DNA from: Zoroaster sp. YZ-2022
Taxonomy: Eukaryota; Echinodermata; Asteroidea; Forcipulatida; Zoroasteridae
Assembly (NCBI GenBank): GCA_029582265.1
Contig: CM055820.1
Coordinates: forward strand, 14,435,695 to 14,499,694
DNA length: 64,000 bases
Direction of reading: 5' to 3'
In this document: piece by piece, positions 1 through 12,261 of the stretch
Layout: the number at the start of each line of letters is the position of its first letter
Numbering within the stretch: the first letter of the stretch is position 1
Notes under the pieces: generated by a model
What the model was told of the DNA's origin: nothing
Seen by the model: only the letters and a program-made list of their open reading frames with translations
The model's database searches: none
Made by a program: the position numbers and the translations under genes

Positions 1-446
1 ATCATCACTTTGATCTCAAGCGACACCAGATAAGGCGCACCGTTAGATAAGACACAGTGACGTTTTCGTACCTTTGAAAGTCAGATAAGCCGCGTCTTAT
101 ACGCAGGAAATTACGGTACTCCATGCCCTGATTCCCTCAATGCAACACAATGATCTTAATCACTGATTCTCAATACTTAAAGAGGCAAGACTATTTTTCT
201 GCCAGCCTCAAGTTGGTCTTGTGAATTTGTCTGTAAGATCACTGTGAAGTGTGCAGCATGTCTTGTTACTGTTAGACCTTTTGTACTAACCCAATGAACA
301 GTCCTTGTACCTGTATTTCACACAGGCAAAGTCACCATGCCGTAATACCTCTGGTCTTTGCCTTGGTGCCCCAAATTCCCATAGACATTTTGATTTACTC
401 ATGAAAATGCTCCTAACCATGGAGAAAATACCTTGCTCAATATTCT
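1..446. other. Unassigned non-coding stretch
   Basis: No convincing reading frame, RNA gene or terminal repeat is visible. The phrase 'gccttggtgcccca' near 360-373 recurs near 34056-34070, so part of this may be an old dispersed repeat. Confidence 0.5.
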
Positions 447-1035
447 ATCATGGATCTACAATGCAGGTATTCATGTAAATCATGGATCTACAACGCAGGT
501 ATTCATGTAAATCATGGATCTACAATGCACGTATTCATGTAAATCATGGATCTACAATGCACGTATTCATGTAAATCATGGATCTACAATGCACGTATTC
601 ATGTAAATCATGGATCTACAATGCACGTATTCATGTAAATCATGGATCTACAACGCACGTATTCATGTAAATCATGGATCTACAATGCACGTATTCATGT
701 AAATCATGGATCTACAACGCACGTATTCATGTAAATCATGGATCTACAATGCACGTATTCATGTAAATCATGGATCTACAATGCACGTATTCATGTAAAT
801 CATGGATCTACAATGCACGTATTCATGTAAATCATGGATCTACAATGCACGTATTCATGTAAATCATGGATCTACAATGCACGTATTCATGTAAATCATG
901 GATCTACAATGCACGTATTCATGTAAATCATGGATAATCTACAATGCAAGTATTCATGTAAATCATGGATCTACATGTATTGTACATAAATCATGAATCT
1001 ACAATGCATGTACATGTGTATTCATGTAAATCATG
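447..1035. repeat. 32-bp minisatellite, about 16 copies
   Basis: A 32-base unit beginning ATCATGGATCTACAATGC and ending GTATTCATGTAA is repeated head to tail about 16 times from 447 to about 962. Copies differ at one or two sites (AATGCAGG, AACGCACG or AATGCACG). One copy near 932 has a 3-base insertion. After 962 the array decays into TACATGTA-rich sequence. Unit identity is high, so the array is recent or homogenised. There are no unique spacers between units. Confidence 0.95.
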
Positions 1036-2140
1036 TACATGTACATGTAATCTATCCATGAATACCATGATGCATGTACACTATGGATTTCTCACCTGGA
1101 TCTGGCATGACATCATACCCCCCCCCCCCAACCCTTTCATGGTACATGTACATGTACAATGTACATGTAGGTAACAACAGTCTTGATGACTTACCATATA
1201 ATTAACCCTTCTACACATGGAGTCCACTCCGATCCACAACATTCTGCTCTTGAGCAACCTTCAGTACATACATGTACAAGCCTGCTGTCCTTTCCAAGTA
1301 ATCTTACAAAATCAACTGTGTGCCACCCAAGGCCACTGTAAATGTTTGAACATATTAGTATGGCCTGCAATGTATCAATGGGAGACCACCTTACCCTGCA
1401 ATCTCAGTGGTGTGACAGTGCACAGAAGGGTAACCATAGGAGGCCACTGGCAACAGCTAATGGCTTGGAGTGGCCTGAATGGGTTGTTCCAAAAATTGCA
1501 CTGATTGTAGGAGGGTTAATGTATCACTGCTGATGTACACATACAGTTGTATGTACACACCATGATGTACACACGTGTATTAAATCAAGTTGTTACACTA
1601 TATAGGAAAAACAGTAAGACTTCTTCGCTCCCTGACAAAACTAAATGAATATAAAAATCACAATTTGAAAGACATCGTTCTAAAAGACATTGAGCCTCTA
1701 TTTTATTCCAACAGAACTGTGTATTAGAAAAAACAACATAGCTAATGTATCAGAAAGGCCTCAATAATGAATCAGCTTAATATGAAATAATGTACATGAA
1801 TGTGTAGCTTGCAAAAACATTCTTGCACTGAATTTGTTATTACATGTTTGTTTAATTTTTCAGCTTGTGCCTCACAGCTTGTGCCTCACAGCTTGTAAGC
1901 TTTTAAAGCAAAGCATAACTTGTAATTGGTTTAAATTTAATTTGCTTTGTGTGAGTATTTATATACACTTGGTGTGTACTTCAATGGTAATTGAAGCCCG
2001 TTATTGATAAATTATGCAAAACATAAAATCGTGAAATCCTCATATGGTGCATATTAGAAACAACCATGCCTGCTGATCGTGATAAGAGATATATGTACTA
2101 AGTAATATTTGTAGCTTTGCATGGTGAAAAGGATAAGTAA
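1036..2140. other. Non-coding, TACATGTA-rich
   Basis: Runs of alternating TACATG occur at 1036-1060 and 1141-1170, and there is a C-run near 1110. A 14-base unit (CAGCTTGTGCCTCA) is repeated 2.5 times at 1861-1897. Short open frames at 1217-1533 show no recognisable domain. I see no gene. Confidence 0.5.
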
Positions 2141-2325
2141 AGAAAATCTCAAATTGAGTAGTAATTAGTTCTGAAAAGAACTGGAGGTTACAACTTGACG
2201 TTACGATCAGTATGTTTTGATCAGTCTACTCATTCTCCTGAAGATCACAGCATACTGATCCAAACGCCGAGTTGTAACCTCCAGTTCTTTTCAGAACTAA
2301 TTACGACTCAATTGAGAATTTCACA
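2141..2325. repeat. Inverted pair of Penelope-like terminal motifs
   Basis: The arms 2141-2215 and 2250-2325 are reverse complements around a short centre, sharing TAGTTCTGAAAAGAACTGG and GGTTACAACT. Single copies of the same unit occur at 15243-15365 and 57815-57905. The order 'ACAACTCGACGTTTCGATCA ... CTTCAGGAG' resembles the terminal motif of Penelope-like retroelements as I know it. The family name is inference. The inverted arrangement is seen directly. Confidence 0.6.
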
Positions 2326-3435
2326 TGGTGTCACCACAAACAGTCTTTACTTATACTGTTTCAAATAATTAAGCATACTTCTTTGGTATTTCTGCATATT
2401 ATGATAACTGCCACAAGATGAGCTGTGTCACGCACACCGTGAACCATAAACACACATACCTGTGTGTACATGTATTTATGTACATATACACTGTATGTTC
2501 CTATCAGCTTGCATGTTTGTATTGCCAGTATAACTAATAAAAGCCTTCCGATTAATTAAACACACAAATTAATTATGAATGGAATTGAGGAAGGCAGGCA
2601 TTTGGGTATGACAGTCACTTCAAAGCCAAATTGGCTTACAATGTCTAAATGAATTCCAAAGAAACTAGAAGAAGCTCAGATATAGGAGAAATAATTTAAA
2701 AAAAACTAAACCGCAAACGAAGTTGTTAACATGACAAATTTGGTACATGACTCGTGCTTTATGTGCCGTCTTCTTCTGTGTTCCTTTCACACGTGACAAA
2801 CTTCTCTCCACTCTTCAGTTCATGTCTATTTATTGTTACATTGTAATTTTGCCTTTGAGAAAGAACCTGCTACATGTACAGTACAGCCCATAAGTTGCTT
2901 CAAAAACACGCGGGGGGAACGGGGAACGTGCCGTGTATTGCGAGCGCTTTCAACGGGGGCCCACGTAAAATTGCGAGTGGAAAAAACGTGCACTCGCAAC
3001 AACAATTTTTGCGTGGCGGGGGCTTGCGAGTTCGAACGAGTTACAACGAGTACGAACGTGTTCGAACGAGGGCTTACGTGTACCCCCGTTTGAATTGCCA
3101 CAAAGTACACCACGCAGAACACGCGGGGGTTGGATTTTATTCGAGTTGGCGACCGTCTGTCTCAAGAAATGGTACATGTAGTCGTTGCTAAAAAACGTAT
3201 ATATGTATCCGATTGTTTAAATGCGTTCACATTATTCCACACATTCGAGGAATAAAATGTGCATTTTATGCTACATGTTGGTTCGGTGACTGACATTATA
3301 ATGTAGTTTTAATGTTTTTTCGTAACCATTATTATTATTAATTTTAATTCCATAACAAGAAAGTTGTAGATTTGTCTTTATATATGACAAATAAAATAAT
3401 TTACTTGGATTAATTATATATATGTATATATATAC

Positions 3436-3658
3436 ATAACAGCAAAAGAAACGTCACCCCCTAAATTTTGTTAAGTAATTATATTATTAAACATAATAAA
3501 TATACAATGTTGTGGGATGGTTGGCTGCCAGGTCAACCAGATTTGCCACATTGTGTTCGTGTTACACTCCATACTCATAATATTCTTCATTAAACAAATT
3601 ATATTAATTATAAAATGAAAATAAATATTTTTAGGGGTGACGTTTCTTTTGCTGTTAT
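3436..3658. mobile_element. 223-bp MITE with ~29-bp inverted repeats
   Basis: The ends read ATAACAGCAAAAGAAACGTC on one strand and its complement on the other, followed by ACCCC(C)TAAA. The match is almost perfect over about 29 bp. The interior is AT-rich and has no coding potential. Flanking sequence is (TA)n, so a TA target (Tc1/mariner-like) is plausible but the duplication cannot be resolved. It is nested inside the hAT-like element at 2879-6573. Confidence 0.85.
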
Positions 3659-3727
3659 ATATATATTTGATGCAGTCATTGGAAGGCACTCAGACAAGCT
3701 CACTGCAGTCTAGTTAACACGTGCGTG

Positions 3728-3923
3728 CAATGCCCTATGCATAGCGCGTAACAATTTTTTCTATTGGCCGTCGAACGACCAACTGTACGTCATCATACAA
3801 CCAATAGAAATATTCGTTACGCGGTATATGCAATGCCTATAGCGCGTAAAAACTGTTCTTATTGGTCGAACGAGAACACATACATTGTCATACAACCAAT
3901 ACAAATATTCGTTACGCGATTTG
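3728..3923. repeat. Tandem duplication (~100 bp x2) with paired CCAAT boxes
   Basis: Two diverged copies (3728-3823 and 3829-3923) each start GCAATGCC(C)TATGCATAGCGCG or a close variant and end ATATTCGTTACGCG. Each holds an ATTGG and a facing CCAAT about 50 bases apart. This resembles inverted CCAAT-box promoter architecture. No transcript can be inferred. Confidence 0.75.
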
Positions 3924-6135
3924 GATCATGTCACTCACACAATGTTAACGTTAACATAGGCTTCGTGCATGTGAAATGCTGCTCGCATGGCAAGTTGTGG
4001 CGCTTGTTCACGCCGACACAGGCGCATTTGTCAATGAGCATAATTTTTGTCTGTACAAAACGCCTCTAGGGCGCCGTTTTATGCGCTAAAAATCGCAATA
4101 CATTTGTACATGTACTTTAGTCTGTTACAAAGCCGTCTGATCCTGCCTGTATGAAATACGACTAAATAAGATGATACTACTCATGTTGATAGGTGAGCTG
4201 TAGTTGCTGGCCACGTGTTCAGGAATTCCAAGGGACTACATGAAGCAGCTTCTAGCAGAACTGTCATGGCAACATTACCAGGTTGCCGAAGCCCATCTCA
4301 AATTAGATTTAATGTATTAATTAATTTTTGAAAATGTTCGTTCAACATTTTAAATATAAGAGAAGAAACATGTATACGTTTTAACGAGCTCAATTTCAAT
4401 TTTAATTACTTAATTAATTTTAATTTTAATTTTCTCCGCAGGACGCAACTTCAATTGAGGATCCCAGTAACCCAATCAAGTAGATATGTTGTCTCTGCAT
4501 CATCGGAACAGCGACATAACTACAAGGGAATACCACCCCCACAAAATAATATTAATAATGAAGTCTGAACACCTTTCTTTGACTGTTATTCCATTTAATT
4601 TCCCCCAGAATAAATGGCCCCACTGCCCGGAGTATCATCTGAACATGTATTTTTAAAAATAAAGTAAAAAATTTTAAAAAGTAAAGTAAATTTACCATAC
4701 TTTTTTTGCCGTGTTCCCCATTTTCGAGATCCTGGATCCGCTCCGTCATTCAGTATTAAATTAAATTAATTATGCATACACATTTATAAAATACATGTAG
4801 AATATCTTTCTCATTATGTCCTTGTATGACCACCCCTTTCAGTACAACAATTGGCTACAACATATCCAGGTACTTAAACAGAAAGCGGGTGTTGTCACAT
4901 GTTGTATGGTATTCCCAACCCAGCAAAAAAAAACATTAATTTTGTCGTTTGGGGGGGGGGGGGAGCATTCATGTTCCCCCGAAATAATTATGTCCAATCC
5001 CCCCTCCCCCGAACAAAATTGAACAAAATATTAATAAGTATTGTCTGTAAATAAAACAATTAGAATAAAAATTGTAATTATAAGTAGCCTATATCAACAT
5101 GAATATTCTACATAATAAAACCAACGTTTAGGTTGTGGAAGGAAAACTACATATTCTAAGGGGAAATAATTTAACGGGGAAGGGACTGCAAACACAACCC
5201 AAGTATCAACCTGGGTCGGATAAGGGTGGGATCCTAACCCAGGTTCACAAAGCAGAAAGGCGGAAAGAACAGCTACTTAAATATGACCCCACCAGCAATT
5301 ATCTTCAAGACTGACCGACAAGTGAAATAAAGGTATGTTTGCCCGTGGACCATATTTAATATGACGGGGCCCATGAACATCGGACAGGATATGTTTTATT
5401 CTGGAAACGTGTATTATTAAATATTACTCTTCATTTATCCAAATAAATAATTCGCTTACATTAAAAATGTAATAAAACTGAAATGTTGCCGTCCCTGAAA
5501 TTGCTAGTCAGTTGACCAATGATTTAACAAAGAAATCATAAGCTCTCTGATGTTGCCGCTACTTGGGCACCCAAATTTTGCTTTTCAATGGGAATACATC
5601 GTAGCTTGGAAATAATGCCCAGAATCACTAGAACTCCACATTCTAAATAATAAATAAATTAAAATAAAAAATAAATTATTATTCAAGCATTTATCTTTTG
5701 ATGTAGACTTCTCCATTGTCCTCACCTGTAAGAAAGAAAAACAAATTATACAAATTTACAAAATAACTTCATCGTCCACATCCAGAAAGTACTGTTATAA
5801 ATAAAGGCTCTGGAATTGTGTAGTTGTTTAAATAAACCAATACATTACAATTGTTTATCTGGGCTACAATCCCGGCCAAAATAGTTGGGACGCGTGACAA
5901 TAAACATACCCTCCACTGCCCCCCTTCCACTTCAATGTATTGTCCCTAAGACAAAGACTGCAGTTTATCTGCATCTGGTCACGGCTTCTTGGTCATTTGA
6001 AACAATTACGATGTTCGTAAAAACAAAGGAAAAGACGTGATCCCGCAACAACAAAAACATTTAATCATCCCCTGTTGATGTTTACCCACGAAACCCTCAA
6101 CCTGCTTCACTTCCGGATCGTTTTTTCGTTGTCAT
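3924..6135. other. AT-rich interior of the 3.7-kb element
   Basis: There is no protein-like frame. A G-run lies at about 4951-4964. This stretch is part of the element at 2879-6573 by position. Confidence 0.5.
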
Positions 6136-6289
6136 CTACAAAATGATAAAGGTATATGTTCCTTTAAAAAAAACAATTGTCAAATTAAGTGATGTACCGG
6201 TAACATTATTACTGCAATGACATCGATGTTCTTTCCTACCTCCAATAACCAAATCCAAAATGCTGCCCGCACATGGTCCTTGCGTGGCT

Positions 6290-6445
6290 CGCGTGTTCAC
6301 TGCCCGTTTGTCTAACGAGTCGGAACGTGTTCGAACGAGTTGGAACGAGCAACGAAGTTGGAACGCAAAGCAACGAGTTGAACGTGTGCAACGAGTTGAA
6401 CGCGAGTTGGAACGTGTGCTAACGAGTTGAAACGAGTTGAACCCC
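6290..6445. repeat. Degenerate ACGAGTTG array
   Basis: About ten imperfect copies of (A)ACGAGTTG(G)AACG occur in 155 bases, unusually CpG-rich for this region. A matching but shorter series lies near the other end (3028-3072, CGAACGAGTTACAACGAG). These may be subterminal transposase-binding repeats. That role is inference. Confidence 0.7.
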
Positions 6446-6627
6446 ACGACACGCAATGTGCCCGCAAAACCCTCGCACGTTACTCGCATGTTTTTAACGA
6501 GGGCCCTCGCACGTTACTCGTAACGCCTCGCACGTTGCCTGTGTGTTTTTGAAGCAACTTGTGGGCTGTACTGTACATGTAGGTTTGAAACGTAAGGCCA
6601 TTAAGTACAATTAGCATTTATACCACA

Positions 6628-6863
6628 CAGGGATGATATTGTGAGAAAATGAAAAGGTAGGAAAAATGTTTGCCATTATCATTAGGCATATACATGTACT
6701 AGCCTATAGCAATGTACCTCTATAGCCATGCACAGCAAGGAAATTTTTTTATCTCGGTATTTACAATAAAATGATACACAAGGAAGTTTCTATGGTCTGA
6801 AGTTAGTCGGAACCCGGTTTCATGCTAGGATTTCCTACAAAAGTAGGAAGAATATCATGCTTG
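6628..6863. mobile_element. 236-bp hAT-type MITE with 8-bp TSD
   Basis: The ends are CAGGGATGATATT and, reversed, CAAGCATGATATT. The flanking 8-bp direct repeat ATACCACA is exact (6620-6627 and 6864-6871). It lies inside repeat R. A 256-bp relative is at 17242-17497. It has no coding capacity. Confidence 0.85.
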
Positions 6864-6930
6864 ATACCACATGTCCTACAGGTTGGTAAGCAGTTTGCAG
6901 CTAATTATCTAATTTGGTAACCGTTTAACA

Positions 6931-9131
6931 GTCAATACAGTAATGTACACAGTGATACATGTACATATACAGTACATTGTATATTAAACCATCCTCCGTA
7001 TCCTTTCAGTACAATGTGTAATCAAGTTGACTGACCAGACAAAACATGACAGTTGTCTTTTTTTGAATGATTGAAATATCGTGCACATTGTAACTCATAT
7101 CCACACAATCCATTACCCTTGCTAGCAAAGTACTATTTATATTTAAAAGCTTTTTCCACATTAATCAATACCAGGGTTTACTACTGTAGGAATAACTACA
7201 TATGATTGTGTACTAGTGGGTTAGGTTTTAATGGTTTTTAAGTACCAGCTGTCCATGTACTTTCACCATGACATCGCTGACATTAGAATCCTTGGGAAAA
7301 CGCACACACTGAACAGCAAAACATGACTCATAATTTAATATTTTTTAATTTCGTTATACCTAAAGGTAAGTTTCCATCAAAAAAAATCAATTACAGCTTT
7401 TTTTCTAATGGTTGATTTCTCCTGAAAGAGTTATTGAAAACTCTGTAAGGCATACTCATATAACAATTGCTTCCATTTCCCCATGGAATGAATGGTTTCT
7501 TCAACAACAGGAAAATATATCCCAGCAGAAAAAATCTGGAAGAGTTACTGAAAACCGTGTAAGGCACAGTGATTGGGCGAGGAAATAACCGCATTATGTA
7601 CACATGAAATGATGTCAGTAATCCTCATCTCACAGCAATCCCTGAGAAAACATTCTCTTTAATATGATATTATTACTGCAAAACAGATCCTGGGAAGAGA
7701 CTCATGCCATTTCCTCTATCGATCTTTACTGTCTGCATGTGTTAATGCATTAATTGGATGGCAGAGTCAAGTTAAGAGCAACTCTACGCTGACGGGCTTA
7801 GTAGGTAATGTATGTATAAAAAAGCCTGTGGCTGGTGCATACTGTATGCAGATTAGTAACCACCTTTGATTGTCTCGTGGTTATTTTTTCAGGTGATTAT
7901 AAGTTAATGAAGTGTAAGAAAAACACACTAGCATATATGTACAGTATCTCACACATGCTTAAACATTGCATATCACTACGAATATTTGATGAAATCAAAA
8001 CAGACTAATGGGTGAAATGTGTTTTCTTAGCGTGGGTGAATGGTTTGGGAGTTGCACGTTTCTAATGCCAATCCAATCCAGATAGTCATAATAGAGTGCC
8101 ATTTCAGTATGAGTTCAAAGAGTTGAAGGTTTTTAATATTCAATCCATGTCAATATTGTTTACTCATACGAGATGATATGCATGCAAAATGTAAGATAAA
8201 AACAAAAGTAAGCAACTGTTTAAAGGTCAAAGTATTAATTAAGAAGCTTTTCAAGACAGTACAAGCCCCTTGTCCTATATGGCAGTGTAGATAATATAAA
8301 CATGATAACATATATATTGTAACGAAAACATCTACTTCAATATCCCACAAAATGTTTGCATTATAACTACATATTCCCCTGTCAATTAATCACGACTGGG
8401 AACTTCATCATCAAAAATTTGACTTACAGATATTCTGCCATCACATCAGGGACCCCATTAAATCACCCCGGCCTCCTCGCTAAATGACAAATGTCGATTT
8501 GGGGAAGTTTAGATAAATGGCCGACACACAGCGCACTGAGCTTGCTGTAAGATTTGAGGAATGGATTGAGGCTGCAGGGAACTTGGTATTCTGGCTGATT
8601 ATGTATGCTAGATTGACACATGATAACACTAAAATATGCACTGTACAGATAGAAAGGGCGGGACATGTATTCTGCAAAACTATGCTGTACTCACACTGGC
8701 TGATAGTGGGCAGGATGTCTTTAAAATGCATTGTCTTGGATGATGGCAACTGTGATCATCATTTTTACTTGACACACATATTTAGGTACAGTATGTGTGT
8801 ACATATTTAAATTCATACTGTAAAAACAATAGATACTTGGATTTTACTTATTTTGTTAATACATGCAATGTCACAGCAAAATTTGAAGGCAGAAATATAC
8901 TTTGTGAATGTTATGCTAATGTACATGTTATTTTGAACAGCATTTCATGAATTTTGTACAAAGCAAATTGTGCATTTTTGTGCAGCATTTTGATATTCTA
9001 TGCAAATAAAACTATTCACTGAATATATACATGTATACATCTACCACTTTACGTACACTTTTATATTTTTTTTAATTTTTCATCCATGTAAAAAACATCT
9101 AATTTAGTTTTGTTTAATCATGATTTTAGAT
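6931..9131. other. No gene seen
   Basis: AT-rich DNA with scattered TACATGTA. Two similar pieces (7427-7450 and 7543-7570, GAGTTA(T/C)TGAAAAC ... GTAAGGCA) suggest an old duplication. A 97-codon frame at 8517-8810 starts with ATG-like context but has no domain I recognise, and it overlaps equally long frames on the other strand. Confidence 0.45.
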
Positions 9132-9320
9132 CTGGGGCCACTTTCATAGAGCTGCTAAGCAGAGAATTTTGCTAAGCAAATATAAAACAGACTACCAGCC
9201 AAAATGCATACATTTTGTATGAATGTTTGTCTGGTAACCGTCTAACCGAAGAGAACTGCTAAGCCAATTTTTCTGGCTAGCAATTTTTTCTGCTTAACAG
9301 GTCTATGAAACTGGCCCCAG
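9132..9320. mobile_element. 189-bp MITE, CTGGGGCCA ends
   Basis: Inverted ends CTGGGGCCACTTTCATAGA and its reversed partner CTGGGGCCAGTTTCATAGA match at 18 of 19 positions. The interior contains mirrored GCTAAGCA motifs and mirrored 'ctaccagccaaaatgcat'-like pieces. A diverged relative lies at 30918-31085. I cannot see a clear target duplication. Confidence 0.8.
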
Positions 9321-9390
9321 GGAAATGATGGCCTTGGTTATTATTACAAACCTTTGCTAAATGTAAACAAATGATGTCATATGTCACATG

Positions 9391-9661
9391 ATCAGGGGTG
9401 TGATTTGACAAAAGTAACAAATCCTAAAAAATGGGTAGCAGGCCTGGGTCTCCCTTTGGTCTTGAGGACAAAGCCCCCTGAACCTCCTGGATGTTTGATT
9501 TTGGTGGATTTACAGACTCTCCACATCCTTACAAACAAGAAACTAGGTTTATTTGGACACAATAAAGGCTACTTTGTTTCTTTCAAGAAAATTTTGAGGC
9601 AAAGGGAGATTTGTAAAAAATCCTGAAGTTAGACAAAAATCCTGAGAAATCACAAGCCTGC
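9391..9661. mobile_element. Possible MITE, CAGG..TGTGATTT ends
   Basis: CAGGGGTGTGATTT at the left and, reversed, CAGGCTTGTGATTT at the right could be terminal repeats of a small element. No flanking duplication is visible, so this stays tentative. Confidence 0.35.
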
Positions 9662-12085
9662 ATTATACACACTAGTATACTGTGTATGAACACAGTATGC
9701 AGTATTAAAACTATCATACAAGGACAAGTTTAGCTTTAAAAAAATAATACAAAAATATTCAATATTTGAAAATGGAAATTAACCAAATTTTCTTTACCAA
9801 TAAATAAGCAGTGTACCCAACATTTGAAAATTGTCCAGCCATCCATGAATATGCCATGCTGCGAAACAATTTCAACCACAAATCTTAAAAAGCACGTACC
9901 ATCAACAGCATGCACGATCGATATCACAAGTGAGCACTCAATTGTACACATGTACACAATTTCTATGCTTGAGTAAGCAATATATACATGTACATGTACA
10001 TGTAGGTGCTACAGTATCCTCCATTGGCGACGACAGTGCCCTCTTTTGTCCACCTTTGTCGAATTTTAATTTCAAAATTCTACAAATCTTCATAAACAAT
10101 ACATGGAACTTCTTTATTTCTAAAGAATTATGTATGAAATATGTGTGGAACTCTCAGAATTTTAAGAAACTTATCCCTGATCATACAAGGTTCCTTGCTG
10201 AGATCATAATGGTCTAGTGGATTCCCTGAAGACATCTACTTGAAAGTCAAAATAAACAAGTATTTCTTGATAAACCACATGCACAATGTACGCATGTATG
10301 TTATCGCCAGTGCAAAAATGAAAAAAAAATAAAAAATTAAATAATTTATGATCTTCAAATTTGTGAGCCAACATATAATTTATGACTATAATAAACGATC
10401 ACCCCATGTAATTTAATTTATTTTATATAAAAGGGAAACCATGCTTCATGTAAATGAGCATCATCAAATAAATAAATAAATGATGATTGATTTTGATTAT
10501 TTTGTAAATTATTTTGTATAAAGTCTGTGACTTTTGGGGAATTTCTGTCTGGAAATCTGAAAATGATTCTGGGGTTTGGGTTCTTTCAGAATCATGTTTG
10601 TCAAAATTAAAGAAACAACAACTTGCAAAAACAACATAATAAAAATAAATATGATTTTTTTATCGCTCAATAATTCGCAGACTTGATTAATTGTACAAGT
10701 GCACATCATGCAGCTCTATCATAGCTGTTCAGATGTGAAGATGCTAAAGCATACATAAAATATGCATTGCACAAAATATGCACCTTGCAAGATGTCTTAG
10801 GGGCGTGGCTATGTCACAAATGGTGACAGGTTAATGGTGACAGGTTAACACAGACAGTTTACAGACAGACTTGATAGTAACTTACCTTAATATTTTACAA
10901 GAAATCAAAAACTTCTACAGGTGATTCCAAAGATCTGTAAATCAATGACAACGACATGGGATATTAATCAATTATAACAAGGCGCATCAGAATGGTTTGG
11001 TCGCATAATTTTGCCCCACTTAACTATATCCCATGATTGTCCGAACTTGACTCCAGTGCACATGCACACAGTGAACATGTGTACATGAATCCATATACAT
11101 GTACACATTGTACAGTGACCATTCGTCGTCATGCCTTGATCCTTCTGTATTTGCCAAAATTCAAGGCGGAGCTTACTTTATGCTAATATACCAAATTTAA
11201 AAATGAAAGACGTACTCTCATTGGTTATGGGATCAGAAATCAGTACGGGATATGGGGGTACCGTGGTAAGTGCACACTACAACCACAGCCTTGGTCAAGG
11301 CTATTATAACATGTACTTTGTTAGTCATCAGGATTTCTTTGATGTATTTCCTGATTTTCGACATGTACACACTTCCTCTACCAGTATTCTTAAGGTTACA
11401 ATATTGTTAATGTTGGCAAAACTGCTTTAACAAATATACACACTCTCTTAGAATCACACAACCAACCTGTGGAAGTCACAGTTTATGTTGAAAAATAATT
11501 CAAATAAATTCAGATTTTTTCTATCATGCATTTTTTATGTGGCATTTTGGAAAAAGTACTCTTTTCTAAATATGACCTGGAAATTATTTAACTTTTCTTA
11601 AAATTAACAGTACGTGTACCTCACACGCCATTATATCTAGGGAAGATTGACGCCATTATATCTAGGGAAGATTGATACCATCATAGAAGCTTTACACCAA
11701 GTACATTTCACATTATACATGTAATTTGATTATTTGGTTATTTTGTTTTTAGAATTACAAATTCTACCTTACCTTTAATACTGACAACAGTTAATTTTTG
11801 TGTCAGCAAAATGTATTGACCTAATAAATGAAAAGGAATTGAATTTGTTTTGTAGAATCAAAACACAATTAAACAAGACAAATCAAGATGACCACAGCAA
11901 GAACCGGAGATCTTCATTACATTCTGTGCATTATCATTCTGCTATGGAAGCTAATGTACAATTGTAAGCTACAAATGTACTTTATTCACTCTTCCGATCA
12001 GTCAAACACAGCAATATGACACTATTATGTTAATCACTGGCAAGATTTGCAGACGATCTATTCCACTATGAGCTGCTATGACTAA
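9662..12085. other. No gene seen; minor duplications
   Basis: TACATGTA runs occur at 9984-10005. ATGGTGACAGGTTAA-like units are doubled at 10818-10849. A 26-bp unit (CGCCATTATATCTAGGGAAG) is doubled at 11629-11675. Reading frames are short and unremarkable. Confidence 0.45.
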
Positions 12086-12261
12086 AGACCTTTATCACGG
12101 TGTAGCCATTTTGTTTTTCTTCCATTCAAATCAATGTAAACCAAACCGAGGCTGGAAGGAAAATTAGTCTGGTACCTTTTTATGAAATGACAATTACAAC
12201 TGTCATTGCTATTGTGTATGCAGGGAATCAGACAAAGATGGCCGCAGTGTGATAAAGGTCT
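12086..12261. mobile_element. 176-bp MITE, AGACCTTTATCAC ends
   Basis: The left end AGACCTTTATCACGGTGTAG and the reversed right end AGACCTTTATCACACTGCGG continue into matching GCCAT and TTTGT, giving about 27 bp of imperfect inverted repeat. The interior is non-coding. A TA target is possible. Confidence 0.75.

Larger units (their letters stand above)
2879..6573. mobile_element. 3.7-kb hAT-like element, non-autonomous
   Basis: Terminal inverted repeats of 31 bp begin CAGTACAGCCCA and differ at one position (2879-2909 versus 6543-6573). Both sides are flanked by the same 8-bp direct repeat TACATGTA (2871-2878 and 6574-6581). The unoccupied site, with a single TACATGTA, is present in the related repeat at 37704-37711. 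An 8-bp duplication with CAG/CTG termini is the hAT pattern. The end regions (2909-3130 and 6260-6543) are CpG-rich and built from degenerate ACGAGTTG-like units, while the middle is AT-rich. No transposase frame is visible, so it would need enzyme from elsewhere. It contains a smaller MITE and a tandem duplication. Confidence 0.85.
2851..6930 (+). repeat. Dispersed repeat R, split by two hAT-like insertions
   Basis: The left part (2851-2870, CTTTGAGAAAGAACCTGC) and right part (6582-6627 and 6872-6930, GGTTTGAAACGTAAGGCCA ... TTGGTAAGCAGTTTGCA) match, in order, the continuous copy at 37683-37905. The interruptions are the element at 2879-6573 and the 236-bp element at 6628-6863. The core reads as a short hairpin (CCTGCTACATGTAGG) followed by GAAACG, which resembles Penelope-like termini. 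That identification is tentative. Confidence 0.7.

Noticed and set aside
447..1035. CRISPR-like regular array
   Set aside because: Units follow each other directly with no unique spacers, and the context is eukaryotic. It is a minisatellite.
9391..9661. hAT element with 8-bp duplication
   Set aside because: The ends look related, but the flanking octamers (CACATGAT and CATTATAC) do not match, so it is kept only as a tentative repeat.
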